Of a stretch of 32,329 bases of DNA, positions 1 through 8,213 are shown piece by piece. This DNA is from a virus, in IMG/VR virus record IMGVR_UViG_3300010413_000112, positions 1 to 32,329 of that record. One strand, given 5' to 3'. Numbering within the stretch: the stretch's first letter is position 1; every line of letters begins with the position of its first letter. The notes beneath the pieces are model-generated. The model searched no databases and had not been told where the DNA came from. It was given only the letters and a program-made list of their open reading frames with translations. The position numbers and the translations under genes were made by a program.

Positions 1-27
1 ATTAAAAAGCAAAGGAGAGTGGGTTTA

Positions 28-234
28 ATGAGATTTTATATGGTGATAGACCCTGAATGTAAGAGTTATATTGGACAAAGTGGAGAGATAACAGACACCA
101 ATCCACCAAGATTATATAAGAGAAAAGCACATGCAGTAAACAAGGCAAAGATGTTCAATCAAGAGTGGTATGTTGAGGAGGTTGACATACTTGGACTTGA
201 TGGATTTTATCCAGTGGAATGTTATGATGAGTAA
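28..234 (+). CDS. Hypothetical 68-aa phage protein
   Basis: Small soluble protein that I do not recognise. It starts MRFYMVIDPE and ends in an acidic ECYDE tail, with no signal peptide, membrane segment or clear motif. The ATG at 28 was chosen because AAAGGAG at 11-17 lies 10 nt upstream; an in-frame GTG at 19 would be only about 1 nt from that site. It stands just before a terminator-promoter module and the small terminase gene, so it probably ends the upstream transcription unit, which runs in from outside the window. Coding style matches its neighbours. Function unknown. Confidence 0.7.
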   Translation: MRFYMVIDPECKSYIGQSGEITDTNPPRLYKRKAHAVNKAKMFNQEWYVEEVDILGLDGFYPVECYDE

Positions 235-247
235 AAAGTTACATCTG

Positions 248-273
248 AGAGGGGATGAGTTGTCCCCTCTTTT
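248..273 (+). terminator. Intrinsic terminator after the first gene
   Basis: Perfect 8-bp stem AGAGGGGA/TCCCCTCT with loop TGAGTTG, followed by TTT. It closes the upstream unit and overlaps a promoter-like sequence (next entry). Confidence 0.75.
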
Positions 274-283
274 GGTGTATAAT
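255..283 (+). promoter_or_regulatory. Promoter overlapping the terminator, upstream of terS
   Basis: ATGAGT (255-260) lies partly in the terminator loop. A 17-nt spacer follows, then TATAAT at 278-283. The same arrangement recurs at 6759-6788 and 14022-14051, with TTGAGT and an 18-nt spacer. Transcription would start about 34 nt before the small terminase ATG. The -35 match is weak, so the call rests on recurrence of the whole module. Confidence 0.55.
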
Positions 284-316
284 ATATTAAAATTGTAAGA
301 TAGGGGGTATATTTTT

Positions 317-799
317 ATGTTAACAGATAGAATGAAAAAGTTTGCAATGAAGTATCTTGAGACAGGAGATGTGTACATCTCTTCAAAAGAGGCAGGATAC
401 TCTGAGACATACGCAAAGTCAAAGGCATATTTATTATTAGAGAGGATGGACATTCAACAATTTATGAATGAAAGTGCAGGAGCGGTTGAGATGCAGAACA
501 TCTTGGCAAGTGACAGAGAGTACAACATCTCTAATGCGGGAAGAGTCCTTGAGTTCTTTAGTGACGTCATGGAAGGAAGAGTCAAGGATGAGATAGTCAA
601 TGTTGTTGTGAACTCAGAAGGTGAGTCCTCTGTGGTCATTACAAAGGTCAATCCAAAGACAAGGGACAGAATAGAGGCAGGGAAACAACTTGCCAAGAGA
701 TTTGGACTGGACAAAGTAATTGACTCCATCTCAGATGATGATGTTGATAAGGATGTCATCAAGGTGGAAATTGTACAGGGGAGAGACTGTGAAAATTAA
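317..799 (+). CDS. terS: Terminase small subunit
   Basis: DNA-recognition subunit of the packaging motor, 160 aa. The N-terminus shows the Terminase_2-type pattern of small subunits: LTDRMKKFAMKYLETGD, then SSKEAGYSETYAKSKAYLLL, a helix-turn-helix-like segment that would bind the packaging site. The middle holds an acid-rich region and a possible oligomerisation part (about residues 60-125). The C-terminus is very acidic (SDDDVDKD) and would face the large subunit. An AGGGGG-like site lies about 9 nt before the ATG. The large terminase follows after a 175-nt gap holding a palindromic repeat, so the two subunits are not directly abutting as they often are. Confident from motif and position. 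Confidence 0.85.
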   Translation: MLTDRMKKFAMKYLETGDVYISSKEAGYSETYAKSKAYLLLERMDIQQFMNESAGAVEMQNILASDREYNISNAGRVLEFFSDVMEGRVKDEIVNVVVNSEGESSVVITKVNPKTRDRIEAGKQLAKRFGLDKVIDSISDDDVDKDVIKVEIVQGRDCEN

Positions 800-856
800 C
801 CCTGCAAAAAATGAGTTTTACCCCATAGAATGGAGAAACTCAAAAAATGCAGGGTA
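799..856 (+). repeat. 58-bp palindromic repeat element, copy A
   Basis: Arms CCCTGCA-A5-TGAGTTT (800-818) and AAACTCA-A5-TGCAGGG (836-854) form an imperfect inverted repeat. The 7-bp and 6-bp pairing blocks are separated by an unpaired A-tract on each side, with a 17-nt centre. A second copy lies at 13951-14008 in the opposite orientation, about 50 of 58 positions identical. The element fills part of the terS-terL gap (800-974). The rest of that gap is AT-rich and has a TATAAT at 892-897 without a good -35. Function unknown. Confidence 0.85.
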
Positions 857-974
857 AAATGTATAAAGAAAAAAGAGTATAAATAACCCTGTATAATAGA
901 AAAAAAGTTTAACCTGGAATAACTCAATATATACAAGGTTTACCTATACTTGGTTTTAGGAGGTTTTTTACAGT

Positions 975-2399
975 ATGAAGATAGCTCCTCGTTTTGCTCC
1001 TTTCCTTTTAGAGAAATTAACTGAGAGGATTGTGGTGATGATTGGTGGGTATGGGTCAGGAAAATCTATGGCAATTGCTCAGAAATTACTTATTGATTAT
1101 GCACTAAGGAAAAAAACAAAGATAGCAATAATAAGAAAAGTATTCGGCACACATGTAAACTCTACTTACTCCCTCATGAAGAGACTCATTCAGGATGAGT
1201 GCCCCAACAAGGTTGTGGGTAAGCTAGGGAAGAACACAAATTCCATCCAATTTTCCAACGGGTCAGAGATAATCTTTCTTGCACTTGACAACCCTGAGAA
1301 ATTGAAGTCACTGGACAACGTTGAAGTGGCATGGATTGAAGAGGCATCAGAGATTTATTTGCACGACTTTACAGAGATAACAGGAAGACTGAGAACAGGA
1401 GACACAAAGATAATCCTATCATCAAATCCACTCACCACATCAAATTGGTTGTATAGATATTTCTTTGTGTGGGAGGATGATAAGACAGGTGAAAAGACAA
1501 CAATCGTGTCAGAGGATGAGTTTTATTCCATTAAGGACATCATCAAGGAGTCAGACATTGGGGGTGTCAAGTATCATCATTCAACTGTAATGGACAATCC
1601 TTTTGTAACAGAGGATTATATAAAACAGTTGAGAGCATACAAGAGAACAGACCCTTTTAAATATGAGGTTGCATTTAAAGGAAAGTTTGGAGTACTTGGT
1701 GAGAGAGTCTTTGAGAATATCACAGTTGGAGACTATTCACAGATGAGAGAAGGTACTCAGTATCTTGGATTTGACCTCGGAGACAAAATCTCATACAATG
1801 CTTTGGTTGATGTTAGGATAAAAGGACAAGACCTCTACATTGTCAATGAGTGGTATGACAAGGACATGACAATCCCAGAGATTGCAGATGAGTTCCGAAA
1901 GTTCGGCATCCCTCGTGGAAAAACCGTTTGGAATGATACAAACTTTCCTCAGACAATAAACACACTAAAACCAATGTTGTCAGGGGATGGTATCTCATTC
2001 CAAAATGCAAAGAAGGGAGCAGGTTCAGTTCAAGCGGGTATACAGAAAATAAAGTCCTACAACATCCACATTGACAAGAGATGCAGACACACACTCAGAG
2101 AGTTCAAAGAACTTGCATACAAAGAAATTAACGGAATAAAACAAGAAGACAAATACACATTAGACCCACATACAGTAGATGCGATAAGATATGCTATATG
2201 CAAAGTACAGATGTATGTACCCAAAGGGGACTTTTCCCATGACTATACAGGACAGACCTTATATAGTGACAATCCAATGGTTGCTCATTTACAGAGAGAG
2301 AAGAAGATGCAGGAAAGAAAGAAGAACACAACTAATGCAAAGGTAGGGAAACAAGTTGCTTTAAGAGGTAGAGTCAAACAACCACTAAAAGGAGAGTGA
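975..2399 (+). CDS. terL: Terminase large subunit (packaging ATPase and nuclease)
   Basis: Motor that pumps DNA into the procapsid and cuts the concatemer, 474 aa. ATPase half: Walker A GGYGSGKS at residues 24-31, Walker B VAWIEEA at about 118-124 with the catalytic Glu, and coupling motif LSSNP at 148-152. Nuclease half (RNase H-like): acidic residues D267 in GFDLGD, D321 in WNDTNF and D402 in DPHTVDAIRYA fit the metal-binding triad. Length and motif spacing match the Terminase_3/PBSX-like families. The C-terminal 60 residues are polar and basic. AGGAGG at 958-963 lies 11 nt before the ATG. A 55-aa gene follows after 4 nt. Confidence 0.95.
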   Translation: MKIAPRFAPFLLEKLTERIVVMIGGYGSGKSMAIAQKLLIDYALRKKTKIAIIRKVFGTHVNSTYSLMKRLIQDECPNKVVGKLGKNTNSIQFSNGSEIIFLALDNPEKLKSLDNVEVAWIEEASEIYLHDFTEITGRLRTGDTKIILSSNPLTTSNWLYRYFFVWEDDKTGEKTTIVSEDEFYSIKDIIKESDIGGVKYHHSTVMDNPFVTEDYIKQLRAYKRTDPFKYEVAFKGKFGVLGERVFENITVGDYSQMREGTQYLGFDLGDKISYNALVDVRIKGQDLYIVNEWYDKDMTIPEIADEFRKFGIPRGKTVWNDTNFPQTINTLKPMLSGDGISFQNAKKGAGSVQAGIQKIKSYNIHIDKRCRHTLREFKELAYKEINGIKQEDKYTLDPHTVDAIRYAICKVQMYVPKGDFSHDYTGQTLYSDNPMVAHLQREKKMQERKKNTTNAKVGKQVALRGRVKQPLKGE

Positions 2400-2403
2400 T
2401 AGA

Positions 2404-2571
2404 ATGTTTAAGTTAGTTATTTTTAAGTTATTGGGGAGCAATTGTTTGTGGCAGTTTGTAGATGGGTTGATACTCAAAGCAGTAGAGTCAACTGAGACAG
2501 ACCTTGATGACAAAATCTATAATCAGATGAGACCTATCATCAAAGGTGAGATATTTAGGAGGTTTAAATGA
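2404..2571 (+). CDS. Small protein, 55 aa
   Basis: Short gene between the large terminase and the GNAT-like gene. It begins MFKLVIFKLLG and ends FRRFK; the first 25 residues are hydrophobic and could associate with a membrane, the rest is charged. AAAGGAG lies about 11 nt before the ATG. The stop overlaps the next start as ATGA, and the AGGAGG serving the next gene encodes its own FRR residues, so the two are translationally coupled. I do not recognise a family. Confidence 0.65.
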   Translation: MFKLVIFKLLGSNCLWQFVDGLILKAVESTETDLDDKIYNQMRPIIKGEIFRRFK

Positions 2572-2984
2572 GACTTGTTGAAATACCAAAGTTTAGCATG
2601 GCTTGTAAAATGATACACTACAATAAGTACTTTCCCAACGGTTGGGAGTTGGAGGATACTCTGACAGAGATACATGACTCTGAGGGTTATGTCATAGGAC
2701 TAATCTTGTGGACAACACATGGAAACAATGCTTATAATGTCCACATTCACCATTTTGGAGCAGACTTTTTCACTTTCGGAAAAGGACTCCTTGAGTTTTG
2801 CAGATTGGGAGAGTATACTTTCAATGAGATTAATGTTGAATGTATAATAGGTACACCCTTTGAAAGGATGCTCATCAAAAGAGGATGGACACCAAGAGAG
2901 GCAAGTGTCCCTGAGAGAATATTTTATGATTATAGGAGGAAAAAGTCATGGGTGGGTTCGGAAACAAATTTACCAAGAGTATGA
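2568..2984 (+). CDS. GNAT-like protein of the head gene cluster
   Basis: 138 aa. Central beta-rich core (WELEDTLTEIHDSEGYVIGLILW) and a C-terminal stretch ERMLIKRGWTP, which resembles the last strand-turn of GNAT acetyltransferases. GNAT-like proteins next to terminase or portal genes are common in podoviruses, and T7 gp13 (an internal virion protein of similar size) is another possible match. The acetyl-CoA loop (Q/R-x-x-G-x-G/A) is not clear, so enzyme activity is doubtful. Its last 37 nt overlap the next gene in another frame, and the next gene's AGGAGG lies within it. Role in the virion or on a small-molecule substrate is inference. Confidence 0.5.
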   Translation: MRLVEIPKFSMACKMIHYNKYFPNGWELEDTLTEIHDSEGYVIGLILWTTHGNNAYNVHIHHFGADFFTFGKGLLEFCRLGEYTFNEINVECIIGTPFERMLIKRGWTPREASVPERIFYDYRRKKSWVGSETNLPRV

Positions 2985-3346
2985 AAACATGGAAACGAAC
3001 AGTCGCAGACCCTTTGAAGGACTTTGGAGTTGGAGTTGCAGACACCGTTGGACTTGGTGAGCCAGTTAGAGGGGCTTTTGGTGAAACGAGGATGCAAAGA
3101 GAACAAAGAAGGATGGAAAGGTCTGAGGCTCAAGCGGAGCAGAGATTAGCAGAAAGACAAGAACTTGAGAGGCAGACTGCACGTTCACAAGAAGGAACAC
3201 AGGCAGAAATAAGTGCTGACATTGGAAGATTACAGGCAGGGCAACTCACAGAGCCAACAGGAGACTTTGGAATTGAGTCAGGGATTGGTGGAGTCGCTCC
3301 AACATCTGACATGTTTGGCTCAATGAGGAAGAGATTGAGGAGGTAG
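2948..3346 (+). CDS. Coiled-coil virion-associated protein with basic C-terminus
   Basis: 132 aa. The N-terminus is Gly/Lys-rich (MGGFGNKFTKSMKTWKRT). A highly charged Glu/Arg/Gln helix at about residues 45-90 is likely coiled coil. A glycine-rich linker follows, and the protein ends SMRKRLRR. AGGAGG lies about 9 nt before the ATG. Placed immediately before the portal gene, it is probably a minor head or internal protein. The same kind of Arg-rich end recurs on the products ending at 14714 and 17614 and near the end of the one at 18106; here the codons also supply the AGGAGG of the portal gene. No family recognised. Confidence 0.6.
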   Translation: MGGFGNKFTKSMKTWKRTVADPLKDFGVGVADTVGLGEPVRGAFGETRMQREQRRMERSEAQAEQRLAERQELERQTARSQEGTQAEISADIGRLQAGQLTEPTGDFGIESGIGGVAPTSDMFGSMRKRLRR

Positions 3347-3351
3347 GTTGC

Positions 3352-4869
3352 ATGTCTGAAAATTTAAAAAAACTATACCAAAAGGCTCAATCAGAAAAAA
3401 GCATGATAATTGGAAGGTATACAGAAATTGCAAGGCATACCCTTCCATATACAGAGATAAATGCACAGAATGAAAAATCAGTATCCAAAAAACAAGATGA
3501 CATTGATGCCACAATCTTACAATCCCATCAAGAATTGAATAACTTTATTATGTCAACAATGCTTGGTGGAGGTGAGTATGCAGATGTTGAGTTTGACAGA
3601 GAGGTCTTTGATGAGATAGTTGATGAGATACCCGCAATACAGAGAAATGAGTATGAGGAACTGACTGAGTTATTACAGAATGACTCTAAAAAGATATTTA
3701 AACTTATGGCAAACTCAAACTATAATGTGACTGTTACAAAGTCAATGTCAGAATGTATCAATCTAGGAACTGGATGCATAAAGTTGATTGAAAGAGACTC
3801 CATAACAGAACCTTTCCTCATGAACTTTGTTCCAGTAAATGAGTTATTCTTCACTGAGGACTCTTTTGGGAGACCTAACTATGTATTTAGAAAATACGCA
3901 GATATTGAGAAAGAAAAAATTGAGGAGTTGTTTGGAGTTGATGTTTCCTCTATGAGTAAAAAGATGACACTCATTGAGTCATGTATCAGGAACTTTGATG
4001 GTACATACACCCACAGATTGACAAGAGAGTCCTTTGACACTTCATTCCATGAGGAAAAACTATCGTACAACCCATTCATTATATTCAGGTGGAACACATC
4101 CCACTCGAACTCATATGGACTTGGAATAGGCTTTGAGTTGATAGATGAGTTCTCAAGACTTAAAAGATACAAGGAACTTGAGAGAAGGTCAGCGGAGCAG
4201 TTTGTTGATAAACCTATGGTGTTTTATGGAAATATCGAATATATGCACAAAATGAATTTTGGAATAGGCAAGATGTCCTATGGAGGAGAGTCCCCACAGG
4301 ATGCCTCAGTCAATCCAATGGGACTTGGAACAGAGGTCATTCCTATTTCAGAGCAGATTGCAAAGTCTGAGAGCATCATCAGAGAGTCATATATCTCAAG
4401 ACCAATTGGAAACTATGTGGACAAGTCCAATGTAACCGCAACGGAAATTCAAACAAGAATGAGTCTATTTAGAGAGAGATTTTCGGGGACTTATGAACTC
4501 CTTTCAGATGAGTTGCTAAAAGCATCTTTCATTACAATTTTTAGGATGATGGCAGAGAGAGGACTCCTGACTTTCCCTTTTGAATATATTGACTTTATCC
4601 ATCTTAAGTACACAAACCAAGCGTCCAAGAGTGCCAACTTGGAAGAGGCTCAGAGATTAGTTCAAGCAAAGCAGATTGTTGATACAATGTACCCTGAAAC
4701 AAGACTCTTGAACATGGAAATAATTTCCACAATTCCATATATCTTCAACCTTTTAGATGTAAACAAGACATTGTTCCCTGATGAGGATGCACTTGGGGAA
4801 AAACTCAACAACCTCATGGATGCGACACAACAACCACAACAACCAATTGAAGGAGAGATGACACCATGA
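3352..4869 (+). CDS. Portal / head-tail connector protein
   Basis: 505 aa, the size of T7-type connectors, which form the dodecameric ring at the packaging vertex. The N-terminus (LYQKAQSEKSMIIGRYTEIA, then TLPYTE) matches the usual start of this family, in which an Arg-rich helix precedes a 'TLP' segment. The core includes a conserved-looking NVTATEIQTRM (residues about 361-371) before the long crown helix, and the C-terminus is Gln/Pro-rich. GAGGAGG lies 8-9 nt before the ATG. Followed by a 4-nt overlap with a small gene and then scaffold and capsid, the classical order. Confidence 0.88.
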   Translation: MSENLKKLYQKAQSEKSMIIGRYTEIARHTLPYTEINAQNEKSVSKKQDDIDATILQSHQELNNFIMSTMLGGGEYADVEFDREVFDEIVDEIPAIQRNEYEELTELLQNDSKKIFKLMANSNYNVTVTKSMSECINLGTGCIKLIERDSITEPFLMNFVPVNELFFTEDSFGRPNYVFRKYADIEKEKIEELFGVDVSSMSKKMTLIESCIRNFDGTYTHRLTRESFDTSFHEEKLSYNPFIIFRWNTSHSNSYGLGIGFELIDEFSRLKRYKELERRSAEQFVDKPMVFYGNIEYMHKMNFGIGKMSYGGESPQDASVNPMGLGTEVIPISEQIAKSESIIRESYISRPIGNYVDKSNVTATEIQTRMSLFRERFSGTYELLSDELLKASFITIFRMMAERGLLTFPFEYIDFIHLKYTNQASKSANLEEAQRLVQAKQIVDTMYPETRLLNMEIISTIPYIFNLLDVNKTLFPDEDALGEKLNNLMDATQQPQQPIEGEMTP

Positions 4870-5066
4870 TGACCGATAAAGAGCGGATGAGACACGAGTC
4901 CGCGTTGAATAAGTTTTCAGGGGATGACAAATTGCTTGATTTAATAGACTTGACTCATCTCATTTATAGACAAACAGATACGCACTTGAGTTTTCCTGAC
5001 TACTTGCGTACAATATTAATTACACATGCAGAACTGAAAAGGCATGGAAAAACTATTGAGGAGTGA
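4866..5066 (+). CDS. Small protein between portal and scaffold, 66 aa
   Basis: Charged, helical-looking protein (LLDLIDLTHLIYRQTDTHL...). It overlaps the portal stop by 4 nt, with two tandem ATGs at 4866 and 4869 and a GGAG about 12 nt upstream. The segment TDTHLSFPDYLRTILITHAEL may be an amphipathic helix pair. Small genes at this position are frequent in T7-like podoviruses but poorly conserved, and no function can be given. Its last codons (TIEE) contain the GAGGAG that serves the scaffold gene, so translation is probably coupled. Confidence 0.6.
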   Translation: MMTDKERMRHESALNKFSGDDKLLDLIDLTHLIYRQTDTHLSFPDYLRTILITHAELKRHGKTIEE

Positions 5067-5071
5067 TTTAC

Positions 5072-5734
5072 ATGGAAGATGTACAAAACCAAGTTCAAGA
5101 TGAGCAAGTTGTCTCACATGAACAAGAACAAGAGCAAAACAATCAAAACGAACAACAAGAGGAACAGACTTTTTTAAGTGACACTATTGAGTTCGAGGAG
5201 GAAACACACTATAATCTTGATGATTTAAACTTGAACCCCGAACACATTGAGGAGTTCACACCTGTTTTTGACAGATTGCATCAAAATGGTGTAACACAAG
5301 AACACATGGAGCTTTTCTTTGATATTGTGAAAGGCTATGATAGTCCACAGGCAGTGCAGGAGAGATTGAGTCAAAACTTACCAATGGAAATAAAAAGAGC
5401 CTATAAACCTTTAAAAAATTATGCAGAGCAGTCACTTGGTCTCACTGGACAGGAACTTGATGATGCTATGACAGATGAGCTTGTCCTCAAGGTTATGTAT
5501 GCCTCTTTTAAAGGAACAAAGTCTCCAAAACAAACTTTGATGACCCCTCAAAGGTCAACTCCACATGGTAACAAATTAACAGATGATCAAGTGTCTGAAA
5601 AAGCAAAGCATTTTTTCAGAAGAGCAGGAAAAACACACGCAGACCAAAAGTCCTTTGTTGAGGACTTAATCTCTCAGGCACAAAACCCTGAAACTATAAG
5701 AAAAAGATATAAAGCTATATTAAATAAAAAATAG
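5072..5734 (+). CDS. Capsid assembly scaffold protein
   Basis: 220 aa, directly upstream of the capsid gene. Residues 1-45 are almost entirely Gln/Glu/Asn (HEQEQEQNNQNEQQEEQ), the middle is helical (about 55-135), and the last 60 residues are basic, ending RKRYKAILNKK. An acidic disordered N-terminus with a basic C-terminal helix-loop-helix is typical of phage scaffolds, whose basic end docks on the inner face of the coat protein. ATG 5072 was chosen because GAGGAG lies 8-9 nt upstream; an upstream GTG at 5063 overlaps that site. Sequence similarity to a named scaffold family was not judged. Confidence 0.8.
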   Translation: MEDVQNQVQDEQVVSHEQEQEQNNQNEQQEEQTFLSDTIEFEEETHYNLDDLNLNPEHIEEFTPVFDRLHQNGVTQEHMELFFDIVKGYDSPQAVQERLSQNLPMEIKRAYKPLKNYAEQSLGLTGQELDDAMTDELVLKVMYASFKGTKSPKQTLMTPQRSTPHGNKLTDDQVSEKAKHFFRRAGKTHADQKSFVEDLISQAQNPETIRKRYKAILNKK

Positions 5735-5745
5735 GAGGTATTCAC

Positions 5746-6615
5746 ATGGCTAGTGTATCAACAATGTCAGCAAATCCTGACAACACAATTCAAACATTCC
5801 AAACAAGGTATGATGATGCAGTATATCCTGCATTACAAGAGAGTGCAATAAAAACTCTACCTGACATGATTTCAAGAATTGAACAAACTTTTGAGGGAGA
5901 AAAGGTTGTCTTTTATGACATAGACCCTTCAAACACATCCTCAACAATGGATGGAACAGACCACACAGATGAGGGAACTGCTGGAGACATCAACTCATTT
6001 GAGGCAGAAATTGAGCCTATATATGCTTATAGAAGGGTATATAAAAATGAAATGAACAAAACTAACCTTGACCTTGCGGGAGACTTCGTACAATCGTTTG
6101 TGAGAGCAGTTGACAGAGGTGTCAACCTTGGTTTCCTTGGGGCAATTGATGATGCCAAAGCAGGAGATGAGATTGGAGATGACACTCTACCAATTGATGA
6201 GTTGATTGATGAGGTGATTGAGTCTTGTGAACTTGCATCTCTGAGAGTAGCAGAAAGACCTGAGTATGCTCCTACCGCACTCCTTGTCATGAACTCTAGG
6301 GATTATGCTAGACTTCATAGAAGTGTAAAGAAAATCTCATCAGACTTCTCTGCAAACGTTTCAGGTGGTATGTTCTATGGAGCAAAGGTTGTGACGTTTG
6401 AGGCAGACGTTGTTCCATCAGGAAGAACTTATGTTATCCCTTGGGGAACAACAGGGCATGGAAGATGGGAGACAGTTGAGGCATCTGCAACATATCAACA
6501 GTTATTTGATGGTATGTGGTGTTTTGCTAAAAAATCAGGAGGAACAGTTGTTATCCAACCTGAGTCAATTGATGTTATTGAGTCTCTACCTTTCGGGACT
6601 CCTCCTTCGGTATAA
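5746..6615 (+). CDS. Major capsid protein
   Basis: 289 aa, next to the scaffold gene with a strong AGGAGG about 8 nt before the ATG. An N-terminal arm is followed by a segment resembling the HK97-fold spine and E-loop (VFYDIDPSNTSSTMDGTDHT...). The middle has RRVYKNEMNKTNLDLAGD and the long helix FVQSFVRAVDRGVNLGFLGA. The A-domain-like region contains TALLVMNSRDYARLHRS, reminiscent of T7-like and other HK97-fold coats. Position, size and acidic composition make the call safe, although the exact family is uncertain. An in-frame basic 34-aa frame follows a single UAA stop (see next entry). Confidence 0.85.
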   Translation: MASVSTMSANPDNTIQTFQTRYDDAVYPALQESAIKTLPDMISRIEQTFEGEKVVFYDIDPSNTSSTMDGTDHTDEGTAGDINSFEAEIEPIYAYRRVYKNEMNKTNLDLAGDFVQSFVRAVDRGVNLGFLGAIDDAKAGDEIGDDTLPIDELIDEVIESCELASLRVAERPEYAPTALLVMNSRDYARLHRSVKKISSDFSANVSGGMFYGAKVVTFEADVVPSGRTYVIPWGTTGHGRWETVEASATYQQLFDGMWCFAKKSGGTVVIQPESIDVIESLPFGTPPSV

Positions 6616-6618
6616 ATC

Positions 6619-6723
6619 ATGAAACGTACTAAAATAACAGGAAAACCTGTTCAAGCCAAAGACAAGGAAAAAGTATCAAAACCAATAAAAAGAACAAAGG
6701 TCACAGGAAAACCAAAACAGTAA
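6619..6723 (+). CDS. 34-aa basic mini-ORF or read-through extension of the capsid protein
   Basis: Begins 3 nt after the capsid stop and in the same frame (TAA ATC ATG). The product is very basic and internally repeated: KRTKITGKP near the start and KRTKVTGKP near the end. No Shine-Dalgarno precedes the ATG; the sequence there is CTCCTTCGGTATAAATC, which is unusual for this genome. It could be made by reinitiation after the capsid stop, or appear as a C-terminal extension by UAA read-through. A chance ORF is possible, but the repeat and clean ending before a terminator favour a real product. Confidence 0.4.
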   Translation: MKRTKITGKPVQAKDKEKVSKPIKRTKVTGKPKQ

Positions 6724-6751
6724 TAGTGGAGGTGTTCAGTATCTAGGAATT

Positions 6752-6777
6752 GGAGGGATTGAGTTCTCTCCTTTTTT
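6752..6777 (+). terminator. Terminator after the capsid unit
   Basis: Stem GGAGGGA/TCTCTCC (7 bp with one G-T) around loop TTGAGT, then six T. It separates the head genes from the fibre genes and overlaps a promoter. Confidence 0.8.
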
Positions 6778-6788
6778 CTTTGTATAAT
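6759..6788 (+). promoter_or_regulatory. Promoter inside and after the terminator, upstream of the fibre genes
   Basis: TTGAGT (6759-6764) is exactly the terminator loop. An 18-nt spacer spans the 3' stem and the U-tract, and TATAAT lies at 6783-6788. Transcription would start about 25 nt before the first fibre gene. This fits best as a combined end-and-restart switch between gene blocks. Confidence 0.6.
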
Positions 6789-6819
6789 TATAAAAAAGAT
6801 ATAAATAAAGGAGGATTGT

Positions 6820-8211
6820 ATGAGTTCGTATAAAAATCAAATTCCACAAAATATAATAAAACAGTTTGTGGTATCTTACCCTGAGACAGACTATGATATA
6901 ACAGGAGTGGATGAGTCAAAGGCAATTTTCATGTTTAGGTATGATTTACCTCTTTCTCCATCTGAGTTTGAGTTATTACAAGAGGCAGACTATACAGTAA
7001 TAACTGAGGGAGAACAGAAAACTCTCAAAATAACTAATGATGACCTCCTCCAAAGAATAGACACGATACAGGTTAACTACCAACTGGAAGACGAGTCGGG
7101 TATCTATGAAGGGGAGACATTAGAAGGTTTAATCGTAGCATTTAACAAACTAGTGGAGTCTTACCAAGATACAAGAACATATACAATAAACCATCTAATG
7201 ATTGGAGATGACCTTGTGTCAACCTTAGTCCTCCCAAAACTCGGTGATGGTCAATTATGGGTATATGATGAGGAAAATGATCGTTTTGTTGGAACAAGTT
7301 TTGGTGACTTTGATATTGATGCAATTGTTGATGAGGTTGTTGAAAAGGCAAAGGCTCAGATTGATTTCTATGTTGAAAACTCAGTCATCCCAATGATTGA
7401 TGAGTACGTTGTGGAGGATGCACTCCCAACGATTGATGAGTATATAGAAGATGTTTCAAAACCTGAAATTGATGATTATGTTGATGGAACACTTGCAGAC
7501 CTTGTTTTGTATTGGGTTCAGGGTACATGTAATGCGTACACAGGAGCAGACCCAAACGGTATTGCAGATGTAATAGTTGACAGAGAAGATGTTGGAAACA
7601 CTGAAATAATTGAGGGAGTTGCTCCTTTAACCGCAAGACCTAATGGACAACTACTTGGTACTTCTTTTGTGGCAGAGGATGACTTTACAACAACCATTGT
7701 AGGAGTATCAGTTGATGTGTCAAGAGGAGATTATCTTTCATGGTTTGGAGAGTGGGTTCACATCAGGGGGTCAGCAGGTGACTTCTACACAAGGTCAGAA
7801 ATTGATTATATGATTGCAAACTTACAATCGCAGATTGATGATAAAGCAGACACAGACCACCTTCACCCTGAGTATGCTCCAATATCACATACGCACATTG
7901 AGTCAGACATCACAGACCTTGACAAATATACAAAGGCAGAGACTGACACCGCACTTGGTCTCAAAGCAAACATCACAGGAGCAGACTTCACAGGAGATGT
8001 AACAACAACAGGGAAACTTGTTGCAAGTGGAGACGTCGTTGCGTACTTTGAACAAACATCTGTGAGAACACTTGTTGAGATTGAGATGGACATTGTTGAG
8101 GTTTCACTTTTAAGGGATAAAGCTTTTCAGTTAGGAATGAACAATGTATTGATTGAACTTGATGCAAAACTTGTGGCACTAATATCTGAAAAGAGTGAAC
8201 AGGAGGCATAG
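6820..8211 (+). CDS. Tail fibre-like protein
   Basis: 463 aa. The N-terminal 150 residues resemble a particle-attachment domain. Three short repeats of the form P-x-IDEYV (about residues 190-225) likely make a trimeric stalk. A later segment SQIDDKADTDHLHPEYAPIS and SHTH has the H-x-H and 'DKADxxHxH' signature of phage fibre shafts, followed by the repeat-like KYTKAETDTALGLKANI. The last 60 residues form a coiled coil (LVEIEMDIVEVSLLRDK) that may trimerise the fibre. AAAGGAGG precedes the ATG. Its place straight after the capsid, before the tail tube genes, is unusual compared with T7, where the fibre gene comes last. Confidence 0.75.
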   Translation: MSSYKNQIPQNIIKQFVVSYPETDYDITGVDESKAIFMFRYDLPLSPSEFELLQEADYTVITEGEQKTLKITNDDLLQRIDTIQVNYQLEDESGIYEGETLEGLIVAFNKLVESYQDTRTYTINHLMIGDDLVSTLVLPKLGDGQLWVYDEENDRFVGTSFGDFDIDAIVDEVVEKAKAQIDFYVENSVIPMIDEYVVEDALPTIDEYIEDVSKPEIDDYVDGTLADLVLYWVQGTCNAYTGADPNGIADVIVDREDVGNTEIIEGVAPLTARPNGQLLGTSFVAEDDFTTTIVGVSVDVSRGDYLSWFGEWVHIRGSAGDFYTRSEIDYMIANLQSQIDDKADTDHLHPEYAPISHTHIESDITDLDKYTKAETDTALGLKANITGADFTGDVTTTGKLVASGDVVAYFEQTSVRTLVEIEMDIVEVSLLRDKAFQLGMNNVLIELDAKLVALISEKSEQEA

Positions 8212-8213
8212 AC

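Noticed and set aside
112-453. Open frame on the minus strand across the first gene and terS
   Set aside because: No ribosome site, odd composition, and it is antisense to well-supported genes; the same is true of the other minus-strand frames across the window.
885-935. Promoter-like TATAAT at 892-897 and a reversed TTGAGT at 920-925
   Set aside because: Neither strand gives a -35/-10 pair at 17-18 nt spacing.
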